Assembly (NCBI RefSeq): GCF_023898315.1
Contig: NC_064614.1
Coordinates: 495,458,109-495,522,108 of the forward strand
Direction: 5' to 3'
Source: Schistocerca nitens
Taxonomy: Eukaryota; Arthropoda; Insecta; Orthoptera; Acrididae
DNA length: 64,000 nucleotides
Below the pieces are notes generated by a model. It made no database searches. It was given only the letters and a program-made list of their open reading frames with translations, and had not been told where the DNA came from. Shown here in pieces: positions 35,318-46,407 of this stretch. Every line of letters begins with the position of its first letter. Position 1 is the first letter of the stretch. The position numbers and the translations under genes were made by a program.

Positions 35318-36665
35318 TTTTTTTCCCTTTATTGTCATTTCCATTCCCCATCAGCAACATAAGCGCTGCTCTTCAGCCGAGAGACATAAATAGACAGGAA
35401 GACATTTAAAAACAATATGAAGGAGATAACATGGCGGAATACAGAAACAAAAAAGGCGGAACAGAAGCAAAGAAGACAAACAAAGCGGTGACTGTAAATC
35501 AGAGATAAAAATCTAAAAAGTATGATACACACAAAAAAAAACACACCCTACATTAAAAGGCGCCAGGCAAAGTACGGTTGGAGCATAAAAGTCCGTAGAA
35601 CGAGTAAAACAGCCACATGACGGACGGCGTAGCAAGCAACTGTCATGGACGAGAAACAGGTCGAGCACACAATGAAAACCCACATCACTAGATCACAATG
35701 TATAACGGCACCGAAACACAACACTAACGTAGCACACTGATAACGAATAACAGAATAAGAACCTGTGAGGATCTGCAAGGGGGGGGGGGGGCAAGGGAAA
35801 TTGGAAGAAGGGGAAAGCAGGCGAGGAGGAGGGGAAAGAAAGGGGGTGAGGTGGGTGTTGCGCCGAAGGATGGCTCGGAAGGGAAAGGACGGGAGAGGAA
35901 AACAGCCGATGAGAGGGTGCAAGGGCTCAGGGAGATAAGGAGAAAAATCCGCACTGGGAGAAGGAGGGGAGAGGAAGAAGGGAGGCCATGGGGAGGGGGG
36001 GGGGACAAGGCCAGGTTAAAGTTGGAATGAGGGGTATATGTCACGGAAAAGTTCATCATCTGGGAGGGGGAGGTGCTGGAAATTGCCTTGATGAAGGAGA
36101 TGGAGGGTGTGGAGGTGGAGAGAGGGAGATACAGCGATAGAGGTGTGGCAATGGGCGGGTAGTGGAGAGGAAGGAGGAAACCATGGGGTGAGGGGGATCA
36201 AGCCTGCAGACAGTGTAAAGGATGCAGAGATGTTGGAGGAAAAGGAGGAGGTGGGGGAAGGGGATGAGGTCATACAGGAGTCATGTGGGGGAAAGAGGCG
36301 GATACAGAAGGCAAGCCAGGCTGCATGGCGTTCGAGGATTTGGAGGGAATCGTAAAAGTGGGTGGGTGTGGAGATTCAGGCAACGCTGGCATAACAGAGG
36401 ATAGGGCTGATGAGGGATTGTGGAGGGTGGTGGAAGGGTGCAATCCCCATGTCCGGCCAGACAGGAGTTTCAGGAGGCGAAGGCAGGAATGGGCTTTCTG
36501 CTGGATGGTCAGGAGGTGAGGGGTCCAGCTGAGGTGACGGTCGAGGGTGAGGCCAAGGTATCTCGGGGTGAGCTGGATGGGACGACGATAAAGGGTGAGG
36601 TAGAAATCATGGAGACGGAAGGAGCGGTTGGTGCGGTCTATGATGATCAAATGCTTTTCGGTAGA
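35318..36665 (-). mobile_element. 5'-truncated Jockey-type LINE with C-rich 3' UTR
   Basis: Minus strand from ~36650: a frame of 126 codons reads DRTNRSFRLHDF, then RRPIQLTPRYLGLTLDRHLS, TPHLLTIQQKAHSCLRLLKL. This is the RT thumb block Y-L-G-x-x-L-D-x-x-L-x-W-x-x-H. A long, C/T-rich 3' UTR follows down to about 35340, ending ...GGCTGAAGAGCAGCGC and AATAAAGGGAAAAAAA near 35330-35317. The ~117 bp between its 3' end and the WAP exon acceptor suggests insertion close to the exon. A similar 3' UTR and CTGGCTGAAGAGCG motif occur at 50330-51110. RT fingers and palm are absent. Confidence 0.75.
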
Positions 36666-36929
36666 ATCTTATATATAGAACACATGACTTGAAATGACTA
36701 AACCACGAGAAAACAGTACCACGTAAACAACTGACACTCTAGTTCCGAAAGAATAACTAATGTACAAAATACGTGCATCACATTATTATGAACAGTCGAC
36801 ATTATGGAGCAGAGTACACTAAGTACATCTACGGTACACAATCTGATCAGAAGCATGCGTAAACCTCTGTGTAATGCAGAATTGACCACTAGATGATACG
36901 AGAGGTGTGCCCTCCAGTATGTTGCTCAG

Positions 36930-37770
36930 GAGAGATCAGTCAGTCCGAACGTGGACTAGTCACTGGATATCATTTAGGTAAATGCATCTAGGACATTTCA
37001 AGCCTTCTAAAGCTGCCGACAGGGGGTTAAACCATAATCTCCCTTCTTCTGAAGCAGTCCAAGGCGACTATTGGTGATGTGATTGTAAAGTGGAAACGCG
37101 AAGGAACAAGTACGGCCAATCCGAGACCACGAGGACCTCAGTGCTGACAGACAAGGACCATCGAGTGTTGCCGCAGGGTGATTATAGAAAACTCACATGA
37201 AATCAGAGGGAGAAATCAGTCGTGAGTTCCAAGGTGCTACCAGCAGTCCAGTTAGCACAATGACAGTGGCGTACAATGGCCGAACAGCTCGTCATAAGGG
37301 ACACATACCTGTATTCAGCCAGCTGGAGTGGCCGAGCAGTTCTAGGCGCTACAGTCTGGGACCGCGCGACCGCTACGGTCGGTAGTTCGAATCCTGCCTC
37401 GTGCATGGATGTGTGTGATGTCCTTACGTTAGTTACGTTTAAGTAGTTCTAAGTTCTAGGGGACTGATGACCTCAGTAGTTAAGTCCCATAGTGCTCAGA
37501 GCCATTTGAACCTGTAGTCAATGCTATGCGACGCTTTAGAGTGAGTAAAGTGGGTGACTGGAAACGAGTCATTTGGCGTGATTAATCGCTCTGCAGTCTG
37601 TAGTAATCCGATGGAAGGGTGTGAGTTTGCGAATACCTGCAGAACATTACCTACCATCATGTGAAGTGTCGACAGCGAAGTACCGAACAGGTATGAGGTT
37701 ATTTTTCGTAGTTAGTGTGGCCCGCTTGTTGCATTTAAGGAAGGATATGAACAACTTTCACAGCATTTTG
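36930..37770 (+). mobile_element. Tc1-like transposon remnant split by a SINE
   Basis: Plus-strand text with frameshifts: TIGDVIVKWKREGT (37075-37115), TANPRPRGPQ (37115-37145), IIENSHEISREFQGATS (37180-37235). After the SINE (37318-37510) it continues VNAMRRFRVSKVGDWKRVIW (37516-37575), including the start of the first catalytic block. The remainder is lost before the next element at 37782. Confidence 0.65.
37318..37510 (+). mobile_element. tRNA-derived SINE (type 1)
   Basis: Same family as 15515, plus orientation, ending CTCAGAGCCATTTGAA. Near-perfect 10-bp duplication (CCTGTATTCA 37308-37317; CCTGTAGTCA 37511-37520). It interrupts the Tc1 remnant. Confidence 0.88.
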
Positions 37771-37781
37771 TATTGCATATA

Positions 37782-38976
37782 CACTGAAGCACCAAAGAAA
37801 CTGGTATAGGCATGCGTATTCAAATTCAGAAATACATAATTAGGCAGAATACGGCGCTGCGGTCGGCAAAACCTATATAAGACAAGTGTCTGGTGCAGTT
37901 GTTAGATTGGTTACTGCTGCTACAATGACAGTTTATCAAGTTAAGTGAGTTTGAACGTGGTGTTATAGTCGGCGCACGAGCAATGGGACACAGCGTCTTC
38001 GAGGTAGCGATGAAGTGCGGAGTTTCCCTTATAACCATTACACGAGTGTACTATGAATATCAGGAATCCGGTAAATCATCAAGTCTCCGATATCGCTGCG
38101 GCCGGGAAAAGATCCTCCAAGAATGGGAATAAAGACGACTAAGAGAATCGTTCAACGTGACAGAAGTGCAACCCTTCCGCAAATTTCTGCAGATTTCAGT
38201 ACTGGGCCATCAACATGTGTCAGCGTGCAAACCATTCAATGAAGCGGCTTCGATACGGGCTTTCGGAGCCGAAGGCCCACTCGTGTACCCTTGATGACTG
38301 CACGACACAAAGCTTTACGCCTCACCTGGGCCCGTCAACACCGAAATTGGACTGCTGATGACTGGAAACGTGTTGCCCGGCCTGACGAGTCTCGTTTCAA
38401 ATTGTATCGAGCGGATGGGCGTATACGGGTATGGAGACAACCCCATTAATCCATGGACCCTGCATGCAAGCAGGGGACTATGTAAGCTGGTGGAGGCTCT
38501 GTAATGGTGTGAGGCATGTGCAGTTGGAGTGATATGGGACGCCTGATACGTATAGATACGACTCTGACAGGTGACGCTTACGTAATCATCCTGTCTGACC
38601 ACCAGCATCCAATCGTGTCCATTGTGCATTCCGAAGGGCTTGGGCAATTCCAGCAGGACGATACGACACGCCACACGTCCAGAAGTGGTACAGAATGGCT
38701 CCAGGAACACTTCCGTTAGCCACCAAACTCCCCAGACGTGAAAATTGCTGAGCATATCTGGGATGTCTTGCAAATTGCTGTTCAGAAGTGATTTCCACCC
38801 CCTCGTAATCTTTCGGATTTATGGACAGCTCTGCGGGATTCATGGTGTCAATTACCTCCAGCACTACTTCAGACATTAGTCGGGTCCACGCCACATCGTG
38901 TTGCGGCACTTCTGCGTGCTCTCGGGAGCCCTACACCATAGTACGCAGATGTACCAGTTTCTTCGGCTCTTCAGTG
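37782..38976 (+). mobile_element. Complete but inactive Tc1-like transposon
   Basis: Bounded by TA (37780-37781, 38977-38978) with imperfect terminal repeats: left CACTGAAGCACCAAAGAAAC, right end reverse complement CACTGAAGAGCCGAAGAAAC. The plus-strand transposase is broken by many stops but readable: KALRLTWARQHRNWTADDWK (38305-38365), PDESRFKLYRADGRIRVWR (first Asp, ~38378), GLGQFQQDDTTRHTS (second Asp, ~38650; the usual DNA..H reads DDT..H), PPNSPDVKIAEHIWDVL (Glu, ~38720-38770). A ~1.2-kb length is normal for a full Tc1 element. Confidence 0.9.
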
Positions 38977-39106
38977 TAGTACAGGAACGGTTACGAGACG
39001 ATGATTGATTGTATCGCCATGACCATGCACCATGTCATAAAGTACTACATGTGAGGCAATGATTGTGGACAACAACGTTGTTGAAATTATACTAGGTACC
39101 AGGAGT

Positions 39107-39307
39107 CCGCCGGCCGCTGTGACCGAGCGGTTCTAGACGCTTCAGTCCGGAACCGCGCTACTGCTATGGTCTCAGGTTCGAATCCTGCCTCGGGCATGGA
39201 TGTGTGTCATGTCCTTAGGTTAGTTAGGTTTAAATAGTTCTAAGTCTAGGGGACTGATGACCTCAGATGTTAAGTCCCATAGTGCTCAGAGACATTTGAC
39301 CATTTTG
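39107..39307 (+). mobile_element. tRNA-derived SINE (type 1)
   Basis: Perfect 9-bp duplication ACCAGGAGT (39098-39106, 39308-39316). Full head from GCCGGCCGCTGTG with B box GGTTCGAATCC, body, and tail ACATTTGACCATTTTG. Confidence 0.92.
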
Positions 39308-39419
39308 ACCAGGAGTTATGACCTGAGGAGGAGTTGGCTACCATTCAATCACACACACTCAGATACCTCGTGGAAAGTGTCCCCAGCAGAGTTTAAGCCG
39401 TTATAACGATAACGGGTGG

Positions 39420-39443
39420 GACACACACACACACACACACACC
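39420..39443 (+). repeat. (AC)n microsatellite
   Basis: About 11 AC units. Confidence 0.97.
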
Positions 39444-39920
39444 TCATATCAATGTTCAATAATAGCTGTCGGAACGCTTTTTGTCAGATAGTTTATGTAG
39501 TGATACAACCTAAAATATTCTTACATGGTTGCACGTAAAGTAATATAAGATACTACCTGGAAGACACCTGCTTCGCCTAGTATTTTTTTTCATTTGTTTC
39601 CTGAATTGAAAAAAACATGTTTGCATCAGTCATCTCATTTGTAAAGCATCTAACATAAATTACATTTGGTGTTCTAACTTCTTGTGCCAAGCCGTTTCAG
39701 TTTGATTGGTGTCAAACATGCAAACGCGCAAAACAAGCATCATAGTTGCTCGTGGGGGAAACACAAGAGTTTCAAATTTCCTTCGCATATTGGGTATGTA
39801 TTTCTGGTTTATTGAGCTTTATTGATAGTCATAATGTACGGTCATCTTGCAGGAAAGTGGAATTTCTTAAATAAATTCGGCTCATAATTACCGACTCGCC
39901 TTTCTCTTTTTCAGTTAGTA
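39444..39920. other. Nothing recognised
   Basis: AT-rich sequence without open frames or repeats I can define. Confidence 0.5.
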
Positions 39921-40210
39921 TAAAGGGCGATCAAAAAACTTCCGTTCGAAGGCCGTACAGTTCAGAATCGGTAAGTATGCCAATCAGGCAAACTCGCCGT
40001 GGGCATTGAGAGAATCATCCCATAGACCCACCAGACTGAACACACCCGTTTGATAAAACAATATGTCCTGCTGCGTGAAAAAGTCTGTAGCTGCCTGCCG
40101 CACATCCTCGACAGACAGAAATCGTTTTCCCTTCAAGCTTGATTTAAGCGACCGAAGGCATGATAATCACATGGGGAGAGATCACGACTACAGGGCGGGT
40201 GCTCGATTGT
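39921..40210 (-). mobile_element. Mariner-type transposon fragment (3' end)
   Basis: The left end AGGGCGATCAAAAAACTTCC looks like a mariner terminus. The minus strand next to it reads as a transposase C-terminus: ISPHVIIMPSVA (decayed SPCDYHxF block), KLEGKTISVCRGCAAG / KRFLSVEDVRQAATDFFTQQ in adjacent frames, DILFYQTGVFSLVGW. The other end of the element is not identifiable. Confidence 0.6.
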
Positions 40211-40780
40211 CTCCCACTTGACTTGTTTGGGCGCATTTTTTATAACGTTACCATGTTCACGTTTCCGCATTTACCGTACGCACAACGGAAAGACTCGAAT
40301 GCCACACTAATGTCTTTCCTACATCTCGGTGCTTATATATCCTCATCGGAGTCTCGCTATGTTGCATAAACGCTGTAGCAACGCCCTCAAATGGAAACTT
40401 TTTGATCGTGTCTTGTATTTGCGCTTCTATTATGTTGTATCGAAGCTTTTTCACCAGGACATACCTGGAACATTGAGCGAATTTAGGGATTTTGTTGCGA
40501 ATATTACGCTCCCGCATTGGTTCATAATTATATCATTGGATTTAAACACTTTTTCTTCCTCTTGTGTCACTGTTTGGTCATCTGCTTGTTGAACTTCGTC
40601 ATTTCCTGTCACCAAAATGTTTCACTCTTGCAACTGTTGTTTGCTTACGTAGTTTCTCACTATAAGTGGAAACAATTTTTCGTTGAGTTGTTCCTCTGAC
40701 TTTACTATGCTCCACAACTCATCGATGAAGATGATTTTGTGAAAGTGTGGATCAATGTGATATGTGTCAGTTCCTAGCAA
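40211..40780. other. Unrecognised stretch with a short open frame
   Basis: An 86-codon minus-strand frame (40517-40257) includes KIPKFAQCSRYVLVKKLRYN; I do not recognise it. No other support for a gene. Confidence 0.35.
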
Positions 40781-40785
40781 CATTT

Positions 40786-40868
40786 TAGAACATTCGAAAA
40801 TATTTCAGAACATTCGAAACCACTCGTTAACGTTAGAGAATATTCGGAAAAGCTCGAGAACATTGTAT
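40786..40868 (+). repeat. Heat-shock-element-like repeat with 10-bp phasing
   Basis: Four GAACATTCGA-type decamers start at 40788, 40808, 40838 and 40858 (spacing 20, 30, 20). Each contains GAAnnTTC or a close variant, the alternating unit of a heat shock element. Diverged decamers fill the gaps. No gene lies nearby on either strand, so function is doubtful. Confidence 0.55.
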
Positions 40869-40869
40869 A

Positions 40870-42711
40870 ATGATCTCTAATTTTTTTCCCTCGAAAAATA
40901 CTTGATACGAAATAGACAGATGATATCTGGGCAAGAGCGTGATGTCATGGCGACCACGTCAAACTCTGTTCTCTACGCTGAGCCTTCTGGCCACTGGCAT
41001 TCACTTTCGACAGGGTAGACACAGACGGACTTATGGGATCCATGTCACTGTGTCATCTGTCATCAGTACATCCACCATCCCTCAAGTGGCATATTATGTT
41101 ATCGGATAAAGATCGACATCGTCTTTCAAGGTGTTCTACTCCTTTTCCCTATAGTCTTAACTCATTAAGTCTGTGCGTATAAATGAATACCTGTTTGCAT
41201 ATGCAGAGCAGTTTGTATCAAACAAAGAGCAAAAAGCTCTCGAAAATGAAAGAATTGACCATTTGAACTAGAATACAGTAACTGAAGGTATTCTTTATCC
41301 TCGAATGAAATTATTCGTACGTTTTACGTCATTAATGAAAAATAATCACTATGAGATAACGACGGTGAAGAGTACACAAGCACTATCATTCAAATGCCGT
41401 ATAAAGCGTAGCGGAGAAAAATGGCGTCTATACTGAAACTACTATCATCGACGAAATGCGAAAAGCAGTTAGATTGCGTCAGGAGGGAAAAAATGCAACG
41501 AGATCATAAATATGATGGGGAAATGTCGATATATGGTGCAAATAATTGTGATGTGATTGTGAAGTCAGTCAGTCATCACAAAACATGAAAGAAGTTCTCT
41601 ATCTCAAGAGCCATCCTCCAGAGAGTGAACGTAAGCTGTAACATCTACTGAGAAACCTATAATAACGTCGTGATTTGAAATGAATAACTGAACAAACTAC
41701 ATTTTTCGGGCACTCTGTACGATAGTGAGATGGGCTTGGTTCCAATGACCGATTCTTTAAAAACCGCACGTCAGAAGGTAGAACATATACAAAAGGCTGT
41801 AATTTACAGATAAGTGTGTTAATCGAGGTATTATAGTCCGGTACACAGATTTCCTATTTTTCATCGATAAAATTAATTTTAATTGTGACAGAATTATTAT
41901 ATGGGCAAAATGAAACATACTATCAGATGAAACGTACATGCAAACCATAACGAAGCTTTGTACTGGTGGTACTGGTGCTGTCATGGTCTGGCTTCAAATG
42001 CCTACCTATGGAGCGGGGCGGGGGAGGGTAAATCGGTGTTTATTGAGAGGAATGTGGACAGATTCCAGTGTTTGACCATTCTGCATAAGAAAATTGACAA
42101 ACTCGTCTCAGTAAACGAGGACGCTAAACAACTCCTATTCAGTGACGCTAATCTCGGTGGTAGCGGGTTCGGATCCAGGAGAGAGAAAAAATTTTCACCT
42201 GGACTATTTGGCTTACAAGGGGAAGAGAGGTGGTGACGTAAATTTTCCGTTTACCCGATTTTGCACTATTCTCCTGGACTGATTTCCAAAATTCTTTCCA
42301 GTATCTCATGTAGTGAGGGCGTGTTCTTTCCTTCATCATCATACAACACAGACATATCACCATATTCTACACACACCCGTTAGTCATCTACATTCGTCAG
42401 TTAGACTTAAGACACAATTCTCACATACTCAAGGCAACGAGTCAAAGCATTCTATAAAATTATGTTGCATCAGCTGCTGTACGACAGCCCATCGTCATCC
42501 GGACACCTCCACTATCTCCAAAGGTAAACCTGTATTAACATCAATGGAGTATGTTAGAATTAATGACTACACCAGTAGCGACTCTGACCTCACGAGTAAT
42601 GAAATGAGGAAGGATGATAGTCCAGGGATAACAAAGAAACTTTTCTATTTCATGCCAAATATCTAAATATCAAATTAAACAATTTCACTTGTTAAGACCA
42701 AGACGAAGTTC
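40870..42711. other. Nothing recognised
   Basis: Frames at 41958-42236 and 42313-42666 (plus) have no recognisable domains. No repeats clearly defined. Confidence 0.4.
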
Positions 42712-42910
42712 GAACGTACGTAGGGAGAAACGATCACCATAATAAAATACGGGAAATCAGAGCTTCCACCTAAAGATACAGGTGTTCGTTTTTTCCGCAC
42801 GCTATACGATATTGGAATTACAGAAAATTATTGTGAAGTTGGTTCGATGAAACCTCTGCCAGGCACATAAACGTGATTTGCAGAGTATCCAGGTAGACAT
42901 AGATGTAGAA
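42712..42910 (+). mobile_element. LINE 3'-end fragment (same family as 24785-26172)
   Basis: The plus strand carries GTAGGGAGAAACGATCACCA, GGTTCGATGAAACCTCTGCC, TGATTTGCAGAGTATCCAGG and an ATAGATGTAGA tail, the reverse complement pattern of 24785-25000. Only 3' UTR remains. Confidence 0.8.
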
Positions 42911-43312
42911 CGTCTTCCATCGGTAACTCGAATGGGAGTTCGAAAACTCGTATGGTGCACTTCCCAAGTCTGCGTGGTCGACAGTGAGCGCACCAACATT
43001 GCCGTCGACGTAGAAAAAGCGTAGTAGACGTTTGATATCACGAAGTATTCATTCGCACAACGCGTCATTGATGACTTTGACGTAAACGGTGTCGTTTAAA
43101 ATGGGCAAATGGTTCCCCAAAATGTCGGAACTTAGGGTCTTAGCTATCCCGCTTAGGAAGCGGTCCACTTCAAGGCCCTTGGTCGGGTCTAGTCATTGCA
43201 GAAGATGAATCGTAGTGTGGATTTTCGGAAACGGTTGGCCATGGTTGTAGTACATGTAATCGACGGCCACTGAAAGTAAACAACAGAGAGCGCGCAGGCG
43301 GAAACAACAGCA
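42911..43312. other. Nothing recognised
   Basis: No gene; ends in the target site of the next SINE. Confidence 0.45.
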
Positions 43313-43517
43313 AAAAATGGTTCAAATGGCTCTGAGCACTATTGGACTTAACTTCTGAGGTCATCAGTCCCCTAGAACTTAGAACTACTTAAACCTAACT
43401 AACCTAAGGGCATCACACACATCACACATCCATGCCCGAGGCAGGATTCGAAGCTGCGATCGTAGCGGTCGCGCGGCTCCAGACTGTAGCGCGTAGAACC
43501 GCTCGGCCGCCCCGTGC
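43313..43517 (-). mobile_element. tRNA-derived SINE (type 1)
   Basis: Flanked by a perfect 16-bp duplication GGCGGAAACAACAGCA (43297-43312, 43518-43533), the longest in this window. A small internal duplication makes ATCACACACATCACACATCC. Head at the right end on the minus strand, with B box GCTTCGAATCC. Confidence 0.93.
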
Positions 43518-43670
43518 GGCGGAAACAACAGCACGTCCGCACTGCACGGCTGCGAAAGCCGGACTGCTTCTCATGAAGCCTGCCTTAACTGCTTTGGCCA
43601 CGCGGACACTGTAGCTGGCCGATTCAAATTTTTAGTTTATCCGCACACTACTGACGTAGTGCCCCAAATA

Positions 43671-45083
43671 CACTCCTGGAAATTGAAATAAGAACACCGT
43701 GAATTCATTGTCCCAGGAAGGGGAAACTTTATTGACACATTCCTGGGGTCAGATACATCACATGATCACACTGACAGAACCACAGGCACATAGACACAGG
43801 CAACAGAGCATGCACAATGTCGGCACTAGTACAGTGTATATCCACCTTTCGCAGCAATGCAGGCTGATATTCTCCCATGGAGACGATCGTAGAGATGCTG
43901 GATGTAGTCCTGTGGAACGGCTTGCCATGCCATTTCCACCTGGCGCCTCAGTTGGACCAGCGTTCGTGCTGGACGTGCAGACCGCGTGAGACGACGCTTC
44001 ATCCAGTCCCAAACATGCTCAATGGGGGACAGATCCGGAGATCTTGCTGGCCAGGGTAGTTGACTTACACCTTCCAGAGCACGTTGGGTGGCACGGGATA
44101 CATGCGGACGTGCATTGTCCTGTTGGAACAGCAAGTTCCCTTGCCGGGCTAGGAATGGTAGAACGATGGGTTCGATGACGGTTTGGATGTACCGTGCACT
44201 ATTCAGTGTCCCCTCGACGATCACCAGTGGTGTACGGCCAGTGTAGGAGATCGCTCCCCACACCATGATGCCGGGTGTTGGCCCTGTGTGCCTCGGTCGT
44301 ATGCAGTCCTGATTGTGGCGCTCACCTGCACGGCGCCAAACACGCATACGACCATCATTGGCACCAAGGCAGAAGCGACTCTCATCGCTGAAGACGACAC
44401 GTCTCCATTCGTCCCTCCATTCACGCCTGTCGCGACACCACTGGAGGCGGGCTGCACGATGTTGGGGCGTGAGCGGAAGACGGCCTAACGGTGTGCGGGA
44501 CCGTAGCCCAGCTTCATGGAGACGGTTGCGAATGGTCCTCGCCGATACCCCAGGAGCAACAGTGTCCCTAATTTGCTGGGAAATGGCGGTGCGGTCCCCT
44601 ACGGCACTGCGTAGGATCCTACGGTCTTGGCGTGCATCCGTGCGTCGCTGCGGTCCGGTCCCAGGTCGACGGGCACGTGCACCTTCCGCCGACCACTGGC
44701 GACAACATCGATGTACTGTGGCGACCTCACGCCCCACGTGTTGAGCAATTCGGCGGTACGTCCACCCGGCCTCCCGCATGCCCACTATACGCCCTCGCTC
44801 AAAGTCCGTCAACTGCACATACGGTTCACGTCCACGCTGTCGCGGCATGCTACCAGTGTTAAAGACTGCGATGGAGCTCCGTATGCCACGGCAAACTGGC
44901 TGACACTGACGGCGGCGGTGCACAAATGCTGCGCAGCTAGCGCCATTCGACGGCCAACACCGCGGTTCCTGGTGTGTCCGCTGTGCCGTGCGTGTGATCA
45001 TTGCTTGTACAGCCCTCTCGCAGTGTCCGGAGCAAGTATAATGGGTCTGACACACCGGTGTCAATGTGTTCTTTTTTCCATTT
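43671..45083 (-). mobile_element. Tc1-like transposon with intact transposase, right terminus damaged
   Basis: The left end follows TA at 43669-43670 and reads CACTCCTGGAAATTGAAATA. The right end should be its mirror; GTGTTCTTTTTTCCATTT (45066-45083) matches the inner part but then gives way to CGGATCTTCAG, so the outer ~10 bp (the CCAGGAGTG end) and the flanking TA are gone. The uninterrupted 340-codon transposase lies between. The GC-rich coding region is unlike its AT-rich surroundings, as expected for a young insertion. Confidence 0.92.
43826..44848 (-). CDS. Tc1-like DDE transposase, 340 aa
   Basis: Start chosen at MPRQRGREPYVQLTDFERG because the HTH begins directly after it; the frame stays open for 72 further codons upstream but that stretch lacks domain signal. 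Order: paired-like HTH (TDFERGRIVGMREAGWTYRR, then IAQHVGREVATVHRCCRQW), second HTH (VSARTIRNRLHEAGL), catalytic block with Asp in RRVVFSDESRFCLGANDGRM, GIMVWGAISYTGRTPL, second Asp in LLFQQDNARPHVSRAT, Glu in WPARSPDLSPIEHVWDWM. Only 32 residues separate the second Asp and the Glu, whereas Tc1 elements usually have 34 (as in the copy at 55173-56213). The protein would cut and paste its element at TA sites in the nucleus. Expression is unknown; no promoter can be judged. Confidence 0.9.
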   Translation of the reverse strand: MPRQRGREPYVQLTDFERGRIVGMREAGWTYRRIAQHVGREVATVHRCCRQWSAEGARARRPGTGPQRRTDARQDRRILRSAVGDRTAISQQIRDTVAPGVSARTIRNRLHEAGLRSRTPLGRLPLTPQHRAARLQWCRDRREWRDEWRRVVFSDESRFCLGANDGRMRVWRRAGERHNQDCIRPRHTGPTPGIMVWGAISYTGRTPLVIVEGTLNSARYIQTVIEPIVLPFLARQGNLLFQQDNARPHVSRATQRALEGVSQLPWPARSPDLSPIEHVWDWMKRRLTRSARPARTLVQLRRQVEMAWQAVPQDYIQHLYDRLHGRISACIAAKGGYTLY

Positions 45084-45129
45084 CGGATCTTCAGACATTA
45101 CATCTCTCGAGTTCTATCTGTGGGTACCA

Positions 45130-45306
45130 AAAAAAAAAAAATGAAGTTTATCGACAGAAGCCAGCTACACTGAGCGAGCTACGAGAAACCATCGAGGCGT
45201 CCTGTGCAGCTCAACAGGCAGCACTGACAGCCGTAGTCCGGTCAACAGAACAGCGACATCTACGCTGTTTGGCTGCTAGTGAGAGTCACTTTGATCACAT
45301 AAAATA
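45130..45306 (+). mobile_element. Mariner-type transposase C-terminal fragment
   Basis: After an A run, the plus strand reads VYRQKPATLSELRETIEASC, then LTAVVRSTEQRHLRCLAASE and SHFDHIK before a stop. This is the pattern ending of IS630/mariner-like transposases (L.EL+..I...C......L..V......R...C......H.EH). No catalytic part present. Confidence 0.55.
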
Positions 45307-46189
45307 ACCTTCCCTCCTATGCAAGAGCTGCAACGGTACGTCATTTTTTCCCGTTAATATTGACTACCAAAGAGTGCCTACATTTTTCTAGACCTATTGT
45401 ATCTTCTTTAAAATAATTTAGTTTCGTGGCCGAAACAGAATCGAACCCTTTTCTTTTTACGCCTCGAAAAATTACATTTTATCCCTCAGGGGTTAATTAC
45501 CCCCAGGACTACTATTCTAGACGTATTATTCTTCTCTTTTTTTACAGACACCCCCAAGTCAAGACAGCAATACTACCTAGAAAAACTTTCATTGGTGCCG
45601 TAATTATTGCAGCTCTGTTGTTCTGCTCCGCTCAGGAGGTAGCCTCAAAGCTGCAGTTTTCTCGCTGCTGGCGACAGGGCGTGGGGCTGATCAAAGGAGT
45701 CCCATACTTGCTCCACCCGACCTTACGACTGGGGTGACAGTGTTCTATGAAGCTGCGAAGCAGGAGAACCTGATGTGCTTAGTGGCTGGCAGCTTGTCAG
45801 GAGGACAACACGGAGGTAGCAGCGCTGACTGCGTGGAGTGCGGACCGATCTGCGATATCCCAGTGTCCGAGAAGTCTGTGGCTGGAGCGCACGGACAGTG
45901 ACCGTATCTTGTGCTGTATGCCGCGTACTCAGGACTCTCTAAGTGAAACACTCATCTTTGACAGTTTTCTGCTGTGTTGTTTGTATAGTGAACTGCTTGA
46001 ATGTGCCATCCGGCAGTCTATGTGGACCGTCATGTACCTTAATTCACGTGCTGCAGAGAAATCTGCTGTGTAATTATTGTTTCCTGTTAAAATTACTGAA
46101 CACATTGTCTCAATATTTTTATATGAGATTACTTTGAATGAAATTTTTACTATGTGCATACCTCATTTTTATTTTAGTATTTCCTTGTA
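45307..46189. other. Nothing recognised
   Basis: Short frames only (for example plus 45426-45737, 103 codons, no domain). Confidence 0.4.
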
Positions 46190-46197
46190 CCTTTCTT

Positions 46198-46399
46198 CAA
46201 AATGCTCAAATGTGTGTGAATTCCTAAGGGACCATACTGCTGAGGTCATCGGTCTCTAGACTTACACACTACTTAAACTAACTTCTGCTAAGAACAACAC
46301 AGACACCCCTGCCCGTGGGAGGACTCGAACCTCCGGCGGGAGTGGCCGCGCAACCCGTGACACGACGCCTCAAACCGCGCGGCCACTCCGCGTGGCTGG
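46198..46399 (-). mobile_element. tRNA-derived SINE (type 2)
   Basis: Flanked by CCTTTCTT (46190-46197, 46400-46407). The minus strand starts with GCCACGCGGAGTGGCCGCGC and has a B-box-like GGTTCGAGTCC. The body is GTCTAGAGACCGATGACCTC...CTTAGGAATTCACACAC. Related to type 1 but clearly distinct; second copy at 47803-48209. Confidence 0.85.
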
Positions 46400-46407
46400 C
46401 CTTTCTT

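Noticed and set aside
44627..45307. 226-codon plus-strand frame
   Set aside because: Mostly antisense to the Tc1 transposase. Only its last ~55 codons carry real signal (mariner-like C-terminus), listed separately.
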